Source: Curtobacterium sp. MCBA15_012
GTDB lineage: Bacteria > Actinomycetota > Actinomycetes > Actinomycetales > Microbacteriaceae
Assembly: GCF_001864935.2 (NCBI RefSeq)
Contig: NZ_CP126267.1
Coordinates: forward strand, 806,001 to 870,000
Length of the DNA stretch: 64,000 nucleotides
Direction of reading: 5' to 3'
This document shows positions 7,787 through 16,207 of the stretch, piece by piece (positions within the stretch are counted from its first letter, which is position 1; every line of letters starts with the position of its first letter). Position numbers and translations under genes: made by a program. The notes under the pieces were generated by a model. It made no database searches. It was not told the DNA's origin and saw only the letters and a list, made by a program, of their open reading frames with translations.

Positions 7787-8517
7787 GGGCGTGCTCCTTC
7801 CGTGTGGGACCCGGCCGTGTGCCGGACGGGACCGGGTGCGACGGTCCGGGGACGTGCCTCCCGGCCGTACTCGCGCAGCAGGCGCGACATGTCGCGCACC
7901 GCGTTGACGGTGCCCCGCAGCGTGCCGGTGACCTTGCTGTCGCCGACGCGCTGGGCGTAGCCGATGTCGGACTCGTCGACACGCCACCCCGCGGCGTGCG
8001 CCGCGAGGACCATCTCGAGCGGGTAACCGCTGCGGCGGTCCTGCAGGTCGAGCGCGACGAGGTCGGCGCGGCGCATGACGCGCATCGGGCCGAGGTCGCG
8101 CAGCCGGTAGCCGGTCGCGCGGCGCATGAGGATCGCGAGGACGCGGTTCGCGAAGCGGGCGTGCGGTGCCCACGCGCCGCGCGTGGTCGGGACGCGGCGG
8201 CCGAGGGCGAGGTCGGTGCGGCCGTCGGCGACGCGCGCCACGAGGTCGGGCAGCTCGGCCGGGTCCATCGAGGCGTCGGCGTCGCAGAAGGCGACGTACT
8301 CGGCGGTCGCGGCCGCGACACCGGCGGCGCAGGCCGACCCGAAGCCCTTGACGGGTTCGGTCACGACGGTGGCGCCGTGGGCGCGCGCGACCTCGGCCGA
8401 CCCGTCGGTCGAGCCGTTGTCGACGACGATCGCGCGGTAGCCCTCGGGCAGCCGGCCGATCACCGTCGGGAGCGCGTCGGCCTCGTCCAGGCAGGGGAGG
8501 ATCACGTCGACGTTCAT
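7783..8517 (-). CDS. Glycosyltransferase family 2 (polyprenyl-phosphate sugar transferase-like)
   Basis: The GT-A fold is visible in DVILPCLDEADALP at the N-terminus, VVDNGSTDGSAEVA, and the DxD-like FCDADASMDP near residue 85. A C-terminal RVGDSKVTGTLRGTVNAV region resembles dolichyl/polyprenyl-phosphate mannosyl- or glucosyltransferases; no membrane segments follow. I chose the ATG at 8517, but an ATG at 8526 or one at 8619 is possible because none has a clear ribosome site. It is translationally coupled to the TIGR04282-type gene. Confidence 0.85.
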   Translation of the reverse strand: MNVDVILPCLDEADALPTVIGRLPEGYRAIVVDNGSTDGSAEVARAHGATVVTEPVKGFGSACAAGVAAATAEYVAFCDADASMDPAELPDLVARVADGRTDLALGRRVPTTRGAWAPHARFANRVLAILMRRATGYRLRDLGPMRVMRRADLVALDLQDRRSGYPLEMVLAAHAAGWRVDESDIGYAQRVGDSKVTGTLRGTVNAVRDMSRLLREYGREARPRTVAPGPVRHTAGSHTEGARP

Positions 8518-8904
8518 GTGGACCATTCGGTGCGGGTCGCCGGATCGACGGGTTCCGTCGTCGGTCGCGCGCGTCGCGGGCGCGGCTGGGTCGGGCGCGT
8601 CGGCCGGTGGGTGGTCCATGGTGTCGACTGAACACGACGCGGAGGAGCGGGGTACAGGATCGGTGTCCCCCGCGCGGTGGTCCGCGCGTGTTGTGGCTGT
8701 CCTGCCACGCGTTCGGGGGACGGCCTGGAGGCGCGCCAGCCGCCCGGCGCGCCGCGTGCGTCGGGCGGGTGGCGGGGCGGGCGCGGGGCGCCGGTGGATG
8801 CGGGTGCGGATGTGCTCGCGGTCGCGCCCGGCGCGGTGCGCCGGGCGGTCGATGCGCTGCGTCGGTCCGGCGGTGCCGGTGGGCGGGTGCTGCCGGTGGT
8901 TCGG
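8518..8904. other. Intergenic region, 387 bp
   Basis: No convincing gene is present; the open frames here have shadow-like composition (long Arg/Ala/Gly runs). One possible hairpin, GTGGC-TGTCCT-GCCAC, lies at 8693-8708. The stretch separates the epimerase gene from the GT2 gene on the minus strand and probably holds a promoter for the latter, though I cannot point to a clear -35/-10 pair. Confidence 0.4.
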
Positions 8905-9975
8905 TCAGCGGACGGCGGCGCGGAGCGGGGCGGTGGCGAACTCGCGCATGCCCCGCTCGAAGTCGACCTGCGCGCGCCACCCGAGCTCGGCGGCGATCCG
9001 GTCGGACGAAGCTGTGACGTGCCGCACGTCGCCCAGGCGGTACTCGCCGGTGACGACGGGCTGCGGACCGTCCGGACCGGCGATGGCCGCGGCCATGTCA
9101 CCGATCGTGTGCACGACCCCGGAACCGACGTTGTACGCGCGGAACGTCTCCGCCGGCAGGTCCGCGGTCGCGGCGATCGAGGCGGCGTTCGCGCCGGCGA
9201 CGTCGTCCACGTGCACGAAGTCGCGGCGCTGTCGGCCGTCCTCGAACACCCGCGGGGCCTCGCCGCGGGCGAGCGCCGAGCGGAACAGGGACGCGACGCC
9301 CGCGTAGGGCGTGTTCGAGGGCATCCCCGGCCCGTAGACGTTGTGGTACCGCAGGGCGATGGCCGTCCCGCCGGTCGCGCGCGCCCAGCTGGAGGCGAGG
9401 TGCTCCTGCGCGACCTTCGTCTGCGCGTAGACGTTGCGCGGGTCGAGGGCGGCCGACTCGTCGATCAGCCCCGGCAGCAGGGGACGACCGTCCGGACCGA
9501 TCGGGTCGAAGCGACCGGCGTCCAGGTCTTCGCGGCGGCGGGCCGGCGGGCGCATCGGCTCACCGTCGGCGGTCGTGTAGGCGCCCTCGCCGTAGACGAC
9601 CATCGAGCTCGCGACGACGAGGCGACCGATGCCGTTCCGGTCCATGCCGGCGAGGACGTGGGCGGTGCCGGCGTCGTTCGACGAGACGTAGTCGGGGGCG
9701 TCCTGGAAGTCGACGCCGAGCCCGACCTTGGCGGCCTGGTGGCAGACGACGTCGACTCCGTCGAGTGCGGCTTCGAGCGCCACGCGGTCGCGCACGTCGC
9801 CGTGCACGAAGGCGATGCCCTGCTGCTCGTGGGCGCGGAGGACCTCGCCCGGGTCACCGTGGACGTCGTCGCGCAGGGAGTCGAGGATGCGCACCTCGTG
9901 GCCCTCGGCCAGTGCACGACGGACGATCGCGGAGCCGATGAAGCCCGCGCCGCCGGTGACGAGCAGGCGGCTCAC
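8905..9975 (-). CDS. NAD-dependent sugar-nucleotide epimerase/dehydratase (extended SDR)
   Basis: The 356-residue protein has the Rossmann motif TGGAGFIGS at residues 7-15, a strand-end aspartate (ILDSL), the catalytic SSMVVYGEG stretch, and the YAQTK (YxxxK) pair. A RYHNVYGPGMPSNTPYAGVASLF segment is typical of GalE/RfbB-like extended SDRs acting on NDP-sugars. Its start overlaps the stop of the MTA phosphorylase gene by four bases, linking nucleoside phosphorolysis with sugar chemistry. The substrate is not determinable from sequence. Confidence 0.88.
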   Translation of the reverse strand: MSRLLVTGGAGFIGSAIVRRALAEGHEVRILDSLRDDVHGDPGEVLRAHEQQGIAFVHGDVRDRVALEAALDGVDVVCHQAAKVGLGVDFQDAPDYVSSNDAGTAHVLAGMDRNGIGRLVVASSMVVYGEGAYTTADGEPMRPPARRREDLDAGRFDPIGPDGRPLLPGLIDESAALDPRNVYAQTKVAQEHLASSWARATGGTAIALRYHNVYGPGMPSNTPYAGVASLFRSALARGEAPRVFEDGRQRRDFVHVDDVAGANAASIAATADLPAETFRAYNVGSGVVHTIGDMAAAIAGPDGPQPVVTGEYRLGDVRHVTASSDRIAAELGWRAQVDFERGMREFATAPLRAAVR

Positions 9976-10862
9976 GCGCGGGGCTCGACCGTCGTGCGGA
10001 GGACGCTCTCGCTGGCCGCCGCGGGCACGAGCTCACGCGGGCTGTAGTCGTCCGGCAGCGCCGCGACGATGTCGCCGATGGCGCGGACGATGACCTCGTT
10101 CGCGCGGGCCAGGCGTTCCATCACGGCGGCGTGGGTGACGGGGGCCGCGGTGTCGTCGGCGGGCGTGGTGCCAGCCGCCGTCTCGTCCGTCGCCGGGGCG
10201 AGGCCCGCGTCGGCGTCCGTGACGAACGACAGGTTGACGGTGCCGATGCCGAGCTCGGCCGCGAGCGGCACCTCGGGCGTCATCGTCATGTTGATGGTGT
10301 GGCCCCCGGCCTCGCGCAGCCAGACGGACTCGGCGCGCGTCGAGAAGCGCGGTCCCTGGATCACGACGCACGTGCCGGTCGGTCGGAACGGCACGCCGAG
10401 GGCGGCCACGGCGTCGATCGCCGCGCGACGCAGTACGGGGTCGAACGGGTCCGCGAAGGACAGGTGCTGCACCTGGTCCTCGAAGAACGTGTCCGCGCGC
10501 CCCCAGGTCCGGTCGATGAGCTGGTCGGTGACCACGAAGGTGCCCGGCGCGTAGTCGGGGTGCAGGCCACCGACGGCGCTCGAGGACACGATCGCGCGGA
10601 CGCCGAGCGAGCGGAGCGCCCACAGGTTCGCGCGGTGGTTGATCAGGTGCGGGGCGACCGAGTGCTCGCGACCGTGCCGCGTGAGGAAGGCCACGCGCTT
10701 GCCGGACATGGTGCCGACGGTGATCGGGCTCGACGTCGCGCCGAACGGGGTCTCGACGACGAGTTCGTCGGCCGTGCCCTCCTCGAAGAGTCGGTACAGG
10801 CCGGAGCCGCCGATCACCCCGATGCGTGCGGTCGTTCCGTCCACAGGTGCGGTCGTGCTCAC
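9972..10862 (-). CDS. mtnP: S-methyl-5'-thioadenosine phosphorylase
   Basis: The 296-residue enzyme shows IGVIGGSGLYRL, TRHGREHSVAPHLINHRANLW, SSSAVGGL, FSTRAESVWLREAGGHTINMTMTPE and LSFVTDADAG, the standard phosphate, base and ribose-binding segments of MTAP-type phosphorylases. It releases adenine and 5-methylthioribose-1-phosphate from MTA. The start GTG at 10862 has TGGAGG five bases upstream; an upstream GTG at 10874 lacks such a site. A short Ala/Thr/Asp-rich insert occurs near residue 230. It heads a unit with the sugar epimerase. Activity on other 5'-modified adenosines is possible. Confidence 0.9.
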   Translation of the reverse strand: MSTTAPVDGTTARIGVIGGSGLYRLFEEGTADELVVETPFGATSSPITVGTMSGKRVAFLTRHGREHSVAPHLINHRANLWALRSLGVRAIVSSSAVGGLHPDYAPGTFVVTDQLIDRTWGRADTFFEDQVQHLSFADPFDPVLRRAAIDAVAALGVPFRPTGTCVVIQGPRFSTRAESVWLREAGGHTINMTMTPEVPLAAELGIGTVNLSFVTDADAGLAPATDETAAGTTPADDTAAPVTHAAVMERLARANEVIVRAIGDIVAALPDDYSPRELVPAAASESVLRTTVEPRA

Positions 10863-10990
10863 GTCGTCCTCCACAGGTCCTCCGGATGTCCTCGGTGCGC
10901 GGTGCGCCCTGGATACGCTAGCGACGCCCCTCCGGCAGCAGCCGAGAGCCGGGCGACCACTGCACCACCCCACCTGTTCGAGAGGCCCCC

Positions 10991-12301
10991 GTGCGAACGA
11001 TCGGTCAGCACCGCGACGCTGTCGCAGCCCTGCTCGCGCCGGTGCTCGCCGCGCTCGGATCCGAACGCCGCTCGACGGACGACCTCGCGGTCGCCCCGGA
11101 CGCCGGACGGGGCCGCCGCGTGCTCGCGACCGCGGTGTCCGCGCCGGTCCCGCTGCCGACCTTCGACAACAGCCAGATGGACGGGTTCGCCGTGCGCGCG
11201 GGCGACGCCGGTCGGACCGTCCGCGTGGTCGACCCGGTGCCCGCGGGGACCGTGCCGGCCCCGCTGCCGCCGGACAGCGCGGCGCCGATCATGACCGGAG
11301 CGCGCATCCCGATCGGTGCCGACGCCGTGGTCCCGGTCGAGGCGGTCCGGCCCGGCAGGTTCCCGGAGGCACTCGCGCTCGCGGAGCTCACCGTCCCGAC
11401 CGGCACGACCGCGGGCACGTTCGTGCGGACGACGGGCAGCGACGTCGCCCGCGGGGCCGAGCTCGCGCCGGCCGGGGCGCCGGTGACGCCCGCGCTGCTC
11501 GGCACGCTCGCGTCGGCGGGGGTCGGTTCCGTCGAGGTGGTGCGGCCGGTGCGGGTGCTCGTCGTCTCGACGGGGAGCGAGCTCCGCGGCGAGGAGCCGG
11601 TCGGTGCTGACGGTGCTGACGGTGCTGACGGCCGCGACGGTGCCGACGGTGGTGCAGACCTCGGCGGTCTCGATGGTCCGGGCGCCGCCGGGGCCCTGAT
11701 CGGCGACGCCAACGGGGTGGCGCTGCGTGCGGCCCTGGCCGAGGTCGGCGCGGTGACGCGTGCCGTGCGCCTGAGCGACGATCCCGAGCGCTTCGTCGAG
11801 GCACTCGACCGTGCGGTGGGTGACTGGGCCGACCTCGTGCTGACGACCGGTGGCATCAGCGCCGGGGCGTACGAGGTCGTGCGGCAGACCCTCGAACCGC
11901 TCGGGCTCGCCGTGACCCCGGTCGCGATGCAGCCCGGCGGGCCGCAGGCGTCGGGCTCGGTCACCCTCGGTGGCCGCACCGTCCCGGTCGTGGCCTTCCC
12001 CGGCAACCCCGTGTCGGCGCTCGTGTCGTTCGAGGTGTTCCTGCGCCCTGTGCTCACCGCGGCCGTCGGCGCCCCCGACCGGCCCGCCGAGCAGCTGCCG
12101 GCGGCCGAGTCCGCGACCTCGCCGGTCGGCAAGCACCAGGTCCGTCGCGGTCGGGTCGCCGACGGCCGGGTGTACTTCGTCGGCGGGCCGAGCTCGCACC
12201 TGCTCGCGCACCTGGCGGCCGCCACCCACCTCGTCCACGTCCCGGTCGGAACCGACACCATCGAACCCGGCGACCCCCTGATCGTCTGGAGCCTCCGATG
12301 A
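10991..12301 (+). CDS. moeA: Molybdopterin molybdotransferase MoeA
   Basis: MoeA inserts molybdate into adenylylated molybdopterin. The 436-residue chain shows FDNSQMDGFAVRAGD, IMTGARIPIGADAVVPVE, LVVSTGSEL, the TTGGISAGAYEVV active-site loop and VVAFPGNPVSALVSFEVFLRP, all typical of the family. An unusual Gly-Ala-Asp repeat (about residues 203-222) encoded by 9-bp DNA repeats sits after the STGSEL strand. GTG start at 10991; it opens the coupled operon moeA-moaC-mog-moaE. moaA and moaD are not in the window. Confidence 0.94.
   Translation: MRTIGQHRDAVAALLAPVLAALGSERRSTDDLAVAPDAGRGRRVLATAVSAPVPLPTFDNSQMDGFAVRAGDAGRTVRVVDPVPAGTVPAPLPPDSAAPIMTGARIPIGADAVVPVEAVRPGRFPEALALAELTVPTGTTAGTFVRTTGSDVARGAELAPAGAPVTPALLGTLASAGVGSVEVVRPVRVLVVSTGSELRGEEPVGADGADGADGRDGADGGADLGGLDGPGAAGALIGDANGVALRAALAEVGAVTRAVRLSDDPERFVEALDRAVGDWADLVLTTGGISAGAYEVVRQTLEPLGLAVTPVAMQPGGPQASGSVTLGGRTVPVVAFPGNPVSALVSFEVFLRPVLTAAVGAPDRPAEQLPAAESATSPVGKHQVRRGRVADGRVYFVGGPSSHLLAHLAAATHLVHVPVGTDTIEPGDPLIVWSLR
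11603..11647 (+). repeat. 9-bp tandem repeat inside moeA
   Basis: Three perfect GGTGCTGAC units (11603-11629) are followed by two imperfect ones to 11647, encoding a GADGADGADGRDGAD stretch. The period is a multiple of three, so unit gain or loss keeps the frame. It lies in a surface loop region of MoeA by position. Confidence 0.85.
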
Positions 12302-12894
12302 CCGACGACCACCGCGCCTCCCCGGACGGCGACGACGAGCCGGACCGCGGCGCACCCGACCGCGGCGGCGACGCGCCGGGCGCCGACGCTCCGCTCGTCG
12401 ACGCTCCGCTCGCCGCGGAGGCCGCGGGCGAGCTGTCCCACGTCCGCGCCGACGGCACCGCCCACATGGTCGACGTTTCCGACAAGGACGTCACCGCGCG
12501 CTCGGCGACGGCGACGGCGACGCTGGTCACCCGGGACGACGTCGTCCGGCGGATCATCGACGGCTCGCTGCCCAAGGGCGAGGTAATCGGCACCGCGCGC
12601 ATCGCGGCGATCATGGCCGTCAAGAAGACCTCCGACCTGGTCCCGCTCTGCCACCCGCTGCCCATCGCCGGCGTCGAGGTCGACATCACGGGCGAGGGCG
12701 ACCACGTCCGGATCGAGGTGTCCGTGCGCACGACCTCGCGCACGGGCGTCGAGATGGAGGCGCTGACCGGTGCGAGCGTCGCGGCGCTGACGGTCTACGA
12801 CATGGTGAAGGCCGTCGACCGTGCGGCCGTGATCACGGAGGTCCGCGTGCTCGAGAAGCACGGTGGACGCTCCGGGGACTGGAGCGCCCGATGA
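12298..12894 (+). CDS. moaC: Cyclic pyranopterin monophosphate synthase MoaC
   Basis: MoaC makes cyclic pyranopterin monophosphate from the product of MoaA. Motifs present are LSHVRADGTAHMVDVSDK, MAVKKTSDLVPLCHPLPI, RTTSRTGVEMEALTGASVA, DMVKAVDRAAVI and the terminal EKHGGRSGDW. The 198-residue protein carries a ~45-residue acidic N-terminal extension absent from the usual ~160-residue enzyme; an internal start could exist, but the ATG overlaps the moeA stop (ATGA), which favours the long form. Confidence 0.94.
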   Translation: MTDDHRASPDGDDEPDRGAPDRGGDAPGADAPLVDAPLAAEAAGELSHVRADGTAHMVDVSDKDVTARSATATATLVTRDDVVRRIIDGSLPKGEVIGTARIAAIMAVKKTSDLVPLCHPLPIAGVEVDITGEGDHVRIEVSVRTTSRTGVEMEALTGASVAALTVYDMVKAVDRAAVITEVRVLEKHGGRSGDWSAR

Positions 12895-13460
12895 CCGACC
12901 GACCCACCGACGACACCGCGACGAGGGGCCGCGCCGCGGTCCTCGTGGTCTCCACCTCCGCGGCGACCGAGCCGTCCCTCGACCGCACCGGCCCGGGCAT
13001 CGCCGCGTGGCTGCGTGAGCGTGGCTTCGTGGTCGAGGAACCCGTCATCGTGCCTGACGGCGGACCGATCGCCGAGACCGTCACCGCAGCGCTGCTGGCC
13101 GACGCCCGCGTGGTCGTCACGACCGGCGGAACCGGGGTCACGCCCACCGACCGCACGCCCGAGGCCGTCGCACCGCTGCTCGACCTCGAACTCCCCGGTG
13201 TCCTCGAGGAGGTCCGCCGCCGTGGTCTCGCGGGGGCGGGTCCGACGGCGCTGCTGAGCCGCGGTGTGGCCGGCATCGCCTCCACCGGAGCCTTCGTCGT
13301 CACCCTGCCCGGATCGCGCGGCGGTGTCGCCGACGGGCTGGCGGTCATCGACGGCCTGCTCGACCACGTGCTCGCGCAGGTGCACGGAGCGGGGCACGCA
13401 CCGCGCACGACCGACGGTGCAGGCCACGCGTCACGCACCGCTGAAGGAGCGACCTCGTGA
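12891..13460 (+). CDS. mog: MogA/MoaB-family molybdopterin adenylyltransferase
   Basis: The 189-residue protein carries VVTTGGTGVTPTDRTPEAVAPLL and a LPGSRGGVADGLAVIDGLLDHVLAQ C-terminal region, which define the MogA/MoaB fold. Its job is adenylylation of molybdopterin before MoeA acts. The ATG overlaps the moaC stop and the TGA overlaps the GTG of moaE, so the operon is coupled throughout. A C-terminal His/Ala/Gly-rich tail of about 25 residues is extra. MogA and MoaB cannot be told apart here with certainty. Confidence 0.9.
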   Translation: MTDRPTDDTATRGRAAVLVVSTSAATEPSLDRTGPGIAAWLRERGFVVEEPVIVPDGGPIAETVTAALLADARVVVTTGGTGVTPTDRTPEAVAPLLDLELPGVLEEVRRRGLAGAGPTALLSRGVAGIASTGAFVVTLPGSRGGVADGLAVIDGLLDHVLAQVHGAGHAPRTTDGAGHASRTAEGATS

Positions 13461-13888
13461 CCGCCGCCGAGCGGGTCCTGCTCGCCGACGTCGTCGACGT
13501 CGCGGTGTCCGTCGAGCAGGTCGCCGCAGCGGTCGAGACCGAGCAGGACGGCGCGGTCGTCACCTTCGCCGGGATCGTCCGCGACCACGACGGCGGCAAG
13601 GGCGTGACTGCGCTCGGCTACGAGCGGCACCCGAGCGCCGGTGAGGTCATCGCCGAGGTCGCCCGGTCGATCGCCGAGGAGCACCCCGGTGTCCGCATCG
13701 CGGTGCTGCACCGCGTGGGGGACCTGGTCGTCGGGGACGTGGCGCTCGCCGCAGCGGTGTCGTCACCGCACCGGGCCGAGGCCTTCGCGGCGTGCTCTGA
13801 CCTGGTCGACCGCGTCAAGGAGCGCACCCCGATCTGGAAGCACCAGCGCTTCACCGATGGCTCCGACGAGTGGGTCGCGTCGCTCTGA
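13457..13888 (+). CDS. moaE: Molybdopterin synthase catalytic subunit MoaE
   Basis: The 143-residue protein contains GAVVTFAGIVRDHDGG, LGYERHPSAGEVI, HRVGDLVVGD and the catalytic VKERTPIWKHQRF motif with the two lysines needed for sulfur transfer. Length is normal. It is the last gene of the moe/moa operon; the partner MoaD must be elsewhere. GTG start overlapping the upstream TGA. Confidence 0.94.
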   Translation: MTAAERVLLADVVDVAVSVEQVAAAVETEQDGAVVTFAGIVRDHDGGKGVTALGYERHPSAGEVIAEVARSIAEEHPGVRIAVLHRVGDLVVGDVALAAAVSSPHRAEAFAACSDLVDRVKERTPIWKHQRFTDGSDEWVASL

Positions 13889-14212
13889 GTGGTCTTGCGG
13901 TGCGCCGTGGTGCGGCGCGGTGCGGCGCGGTGCGGCGCGGCGCGGCGCGGCGCGGCGCGCGGCGGCCGGCGCGGCGCGGTGGCGCGGTGGCGCGGCGCGG
14001 CGGCGCGCGGCGCCTCCCGCACAACCGGCGGCACGTCGCACCATGGTTCGCCGTGGCGCGACGTGCTTTCCCTTGTTCGGGAGCACGTCGCACCGCGACG
14101 TGCTCCGCGGCCGCCCCCGCGCCCCGCGCCCCCCCGCGCCCCCCGCGCCCCGCGCCCACCCCGCGCCCGCCCCGTGCACCCCGCACCCCCGCGCGCCGCC
14201 TACCCTTGACGG
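13889..14212. other. Low-complexity GC tract with two nested palindromes
   Basis: This 324-bp gap starts with a GCGGCGCGGC-type run and ends with a run of CCCGCGCC units, with almost no A or T. Between them is a palindrome pair: GCACGTCGC (14031-14039) with GCGACGTGC (14058-14066), then GGAGCACGTCGC (14080-14091) with GCGACGTGCTCC (14095-14106) around a 3-nt loop. No gene is seen. The second hairpin could end the moe/moa transcript, though no T-run follows. Confidence 0.7.
14080..14106. terminator. Perfect 12-bp palindrome downstream of moaE
   Basis: GGAGCACGTCGC and GCGACGTGCTCC flank ACC. The stem is perfect and follows the last gene of the molybdenum cofactor operon. There is no downstream T-run, so a terminator role is a possibility rather than a firm call. 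Confidence 0.4.
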
Positions 14213-16081
14213 GTGGCTCATCTCCTCGGCGCCGAGAACATGCATCTCGAGTTCCCCACCCGTGTCGTCTTCGACAGCGTCACCATCGGCCTCGACGAGG
14301 GCGACCGGATCGGCGTCGTCGGCCGGAACGGTGACGGCAAGTCGACCCTGCTCGCCCTGCTGGCCCAGCGCCTCGAACCGGACGCCGGTCGTGTCACACA
14401 CCGCCGCGGCCTGACGGTCGGGTACCTCGACCAGCGCGACGTCCTGCCGGCGGGTGCGACGGTCGGCGCGACCGTCGTCGGCGACCTCGAGGAACACGAG
14501 TGGGCCGGCGACCCGAAGATCCGCGACGTGATCGGCGGCCTCGTGTCGGACATCCCGTGGGAGGCCGTCGTCGACGACCTCTCCGGTGGTCAGCGGCGAC
14601 GGATCGCGCTCGCGAAGCTCCTGGTCGGCGACTGGGACGTGCTGTTCCTCGACGAGCCGACGAACCACCTCGACGTCGAGGGCATCCAGTGGCTCGCCGA
14701 CCACATCAACCGTCGCTGGTCGTCGAACCAGGGCGGCATGGTCGTGGTGACGCACGACCGGTGGTTCCTCGACGCGGTGTCGACCGACACGTGGGAGGTC
14801 CACGACGGCGTCGTCGAGCCGTTCGAGGGCGGCTACGCGGCGTACATCCTGCAGCGCGTCGAGCGCGACCGGCAGGCAGCGGCGTCCGAGCAGCGTCGCC
14901 AGAACCTGGCGCGCAAGGAGCTCGCGTGGCTCCGCCGCGGCGCCCCGGCGCGCACGAGCAAGCCGAAGTTCCGCATCGACGCGGCGAACGCCCTCATCGA
15001 CGACGTCCCGCCGATCCGCGACACCGTCGCGCTGTCGCAGACGGCGACCGCGCGGCTCGGCAAGGACGTCGTCGACCTGCTCGACATCGGCGTCACCTTC
15101 GGCGACGACGTGATCCTGCGTGACATCGAGTGGCGCATCGCACCGGGGGAGCGGACCGGCATCCTCGGGCCGAACGGTGCCGGCAAGTCGACGCTGCTCA
15201 ACCTGGTCTCCGGCAAGCTGCAGCCCACCGTCGGCCGGGTGAAGACCGGCAAGACCGTGCAGGTCGCGGTGCTCGACCAGCAGCTCGCCGACCTCGCGCA
15301 GTTCGCGAACGACCGCGTCCGCGAGGTCGTCGCCCGCAAGAAGACGAGCTACGTCGCCGACGGCAAGGAGATGACGCCGTCGCAGCTGTTGGAGCGGCTC
15401 GGGTTCACGTCCGAGCAGCTGTCGACGCCGGTGAAGGACCTGAGCGGTGGCCAGAAGCGCCGGCTCCAGCTCATGCTCATCCTGCTCGACGAGCCGAACG
15501 TGCTCATCCTCGACGAGCCGACCAACGACCTCGACACCGACATGCTCGCCGCGATGGAGGACCTGCTCGACACCTGGCCGGGCACCCTGCTCGTCGTGTC
15601 GCACGACCGGTACCTGCTCGAGCGCGTCACCGACCAGCAGTACGCGGTCCTCGGTGGTCGCCTCCGGCACCTGCCGGGCGGCGTCGACGAGTACGTGCGG
15701 CTGCGCGCGTCGGGTTCCGTCCCGCAGACCGCATCAGCGGCTGCCGCCGCCTCGGCCGGGAGGCCCGACACGGCCGGGTCCACGGGCTCGGCCGGGTCCG
15801 TGGCCGGGTCGGGAGGCGCGGGTACGGCCGGTGGGGCCGGCTCGGCTCCGGCGCTGTCGGGTGCGGACCGTCGCACCGCCGAGAAGGAGATGTCCGCCCT
15901 CGACCGCAAGATCGCGAAGGCCGGTGCCGACCGGCAGAAGCTGCTCGACGCCTTCGCGGCGCACGACCAGTCCGACTACGCGGGGCTCGGGGAGCTGCAG
16001 ACGAAGCTCGCGGCGCTCGACGCCGAGGTCGAGCAGCTCGAGGAGCGGTGGCTCGAGGTCGCCGAGGTGCTCGGGGTCTGA
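14213..16081 (+). CDS. ABC-F family ATP-binding protein
   Basis: The 622-residue protein has two ABC cassettes and no membrane segments. Cassette 1 shows GRNGDGKST, LSGGQRRRIALAKLL and LFLDEPTNHLD; cassette 2 shows GPNGAGKST, LSGGQKRRLQLMLILLDEP and LILDEPTNDLD. A linker with a basic/hydrophobic region (RQNLARKELAWLRRG) lies between them. A C-terminal Gly/Ala/Ser-rich segment and a coiled coil (AEKEMSALDRKI to LEERWLEV) resemble Uup-like proteins. Such proteins act on ribosomes or, for Uup-like members, on DNA/ribosome-associated substrates. GTG start at 14213. Confidence 0.92.
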   Translation: MAHLLGAENMHLEFPTRVVFDSVTIGLDEGDRIGVVGRNGDGKSTLLALLAQRLEPDAGRVTHRRGLTVGYLDQRDVLPAGATVGATVVGDLEEHEWAGDPKIRDVIGGLVSDIPWEAVVDDLSGGQRRRIALAKLLVGDWDVLFLDEPTNHLDVEGIQWLADHINRRWSSNQGGMVVVTHDRWFLDAVSTDTWEVHDGVVEPFEGGYAAYILQRVERDRQAAASEQRRQNLARKELAWLRRGAPARTSKPKFRIDAANALIDDVPPIRDTVALSQTATARLGKDVVDLLDIGVTFGDDVILRDIEWRIAPGERTGILGPNGAGKSTLLNLVSGKLQPTVGRVKTGKTVQVAVLDQQLADLAQFANDRVREVVARKKTSYVADGKEMTPSQLLERLGFTSEQLSTPVKDLSGGQKRRLQLMLILLDEPNVLILDEPTNDLDTDMLAAMEDLLDTWPGTLLVVSHDRYLLERVTDQQYAVLGGRLRHLPGGVDEYVRLRASGSVPQTASAAAAASAGRPDTAGSTGSAGSVAGSGGAGTAGGAGSAPALSGADRRTAEKEMSALDRKIAKAGADRQKLLDAFAAHDQSDYAGLGELQTKLAALDAEVEQLEERWLEVAEVLGV

Positions 16082-16207
16082 CATCTCCGGGCGGCGGTGG
16101 CGCTGGCTCGCGTCCCGTCGCGGGGATGGAGCAGACGATGTCGGGTGGCGGGCGTTCAGCCGACGGTTCCTGCTCCATCGACCGTTCGCGGCGCGTCCAG
16201 GAACGCG

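Noticed and set aside
6480..8980. Long minus-strand frames joining methyltransferase, TIGR04282 and GT2 regions as single proteins
   Set aside because: Each known family has its own start with ATGA overlaps, and the extended frames add Arg/Pro-rich sequence without domains.
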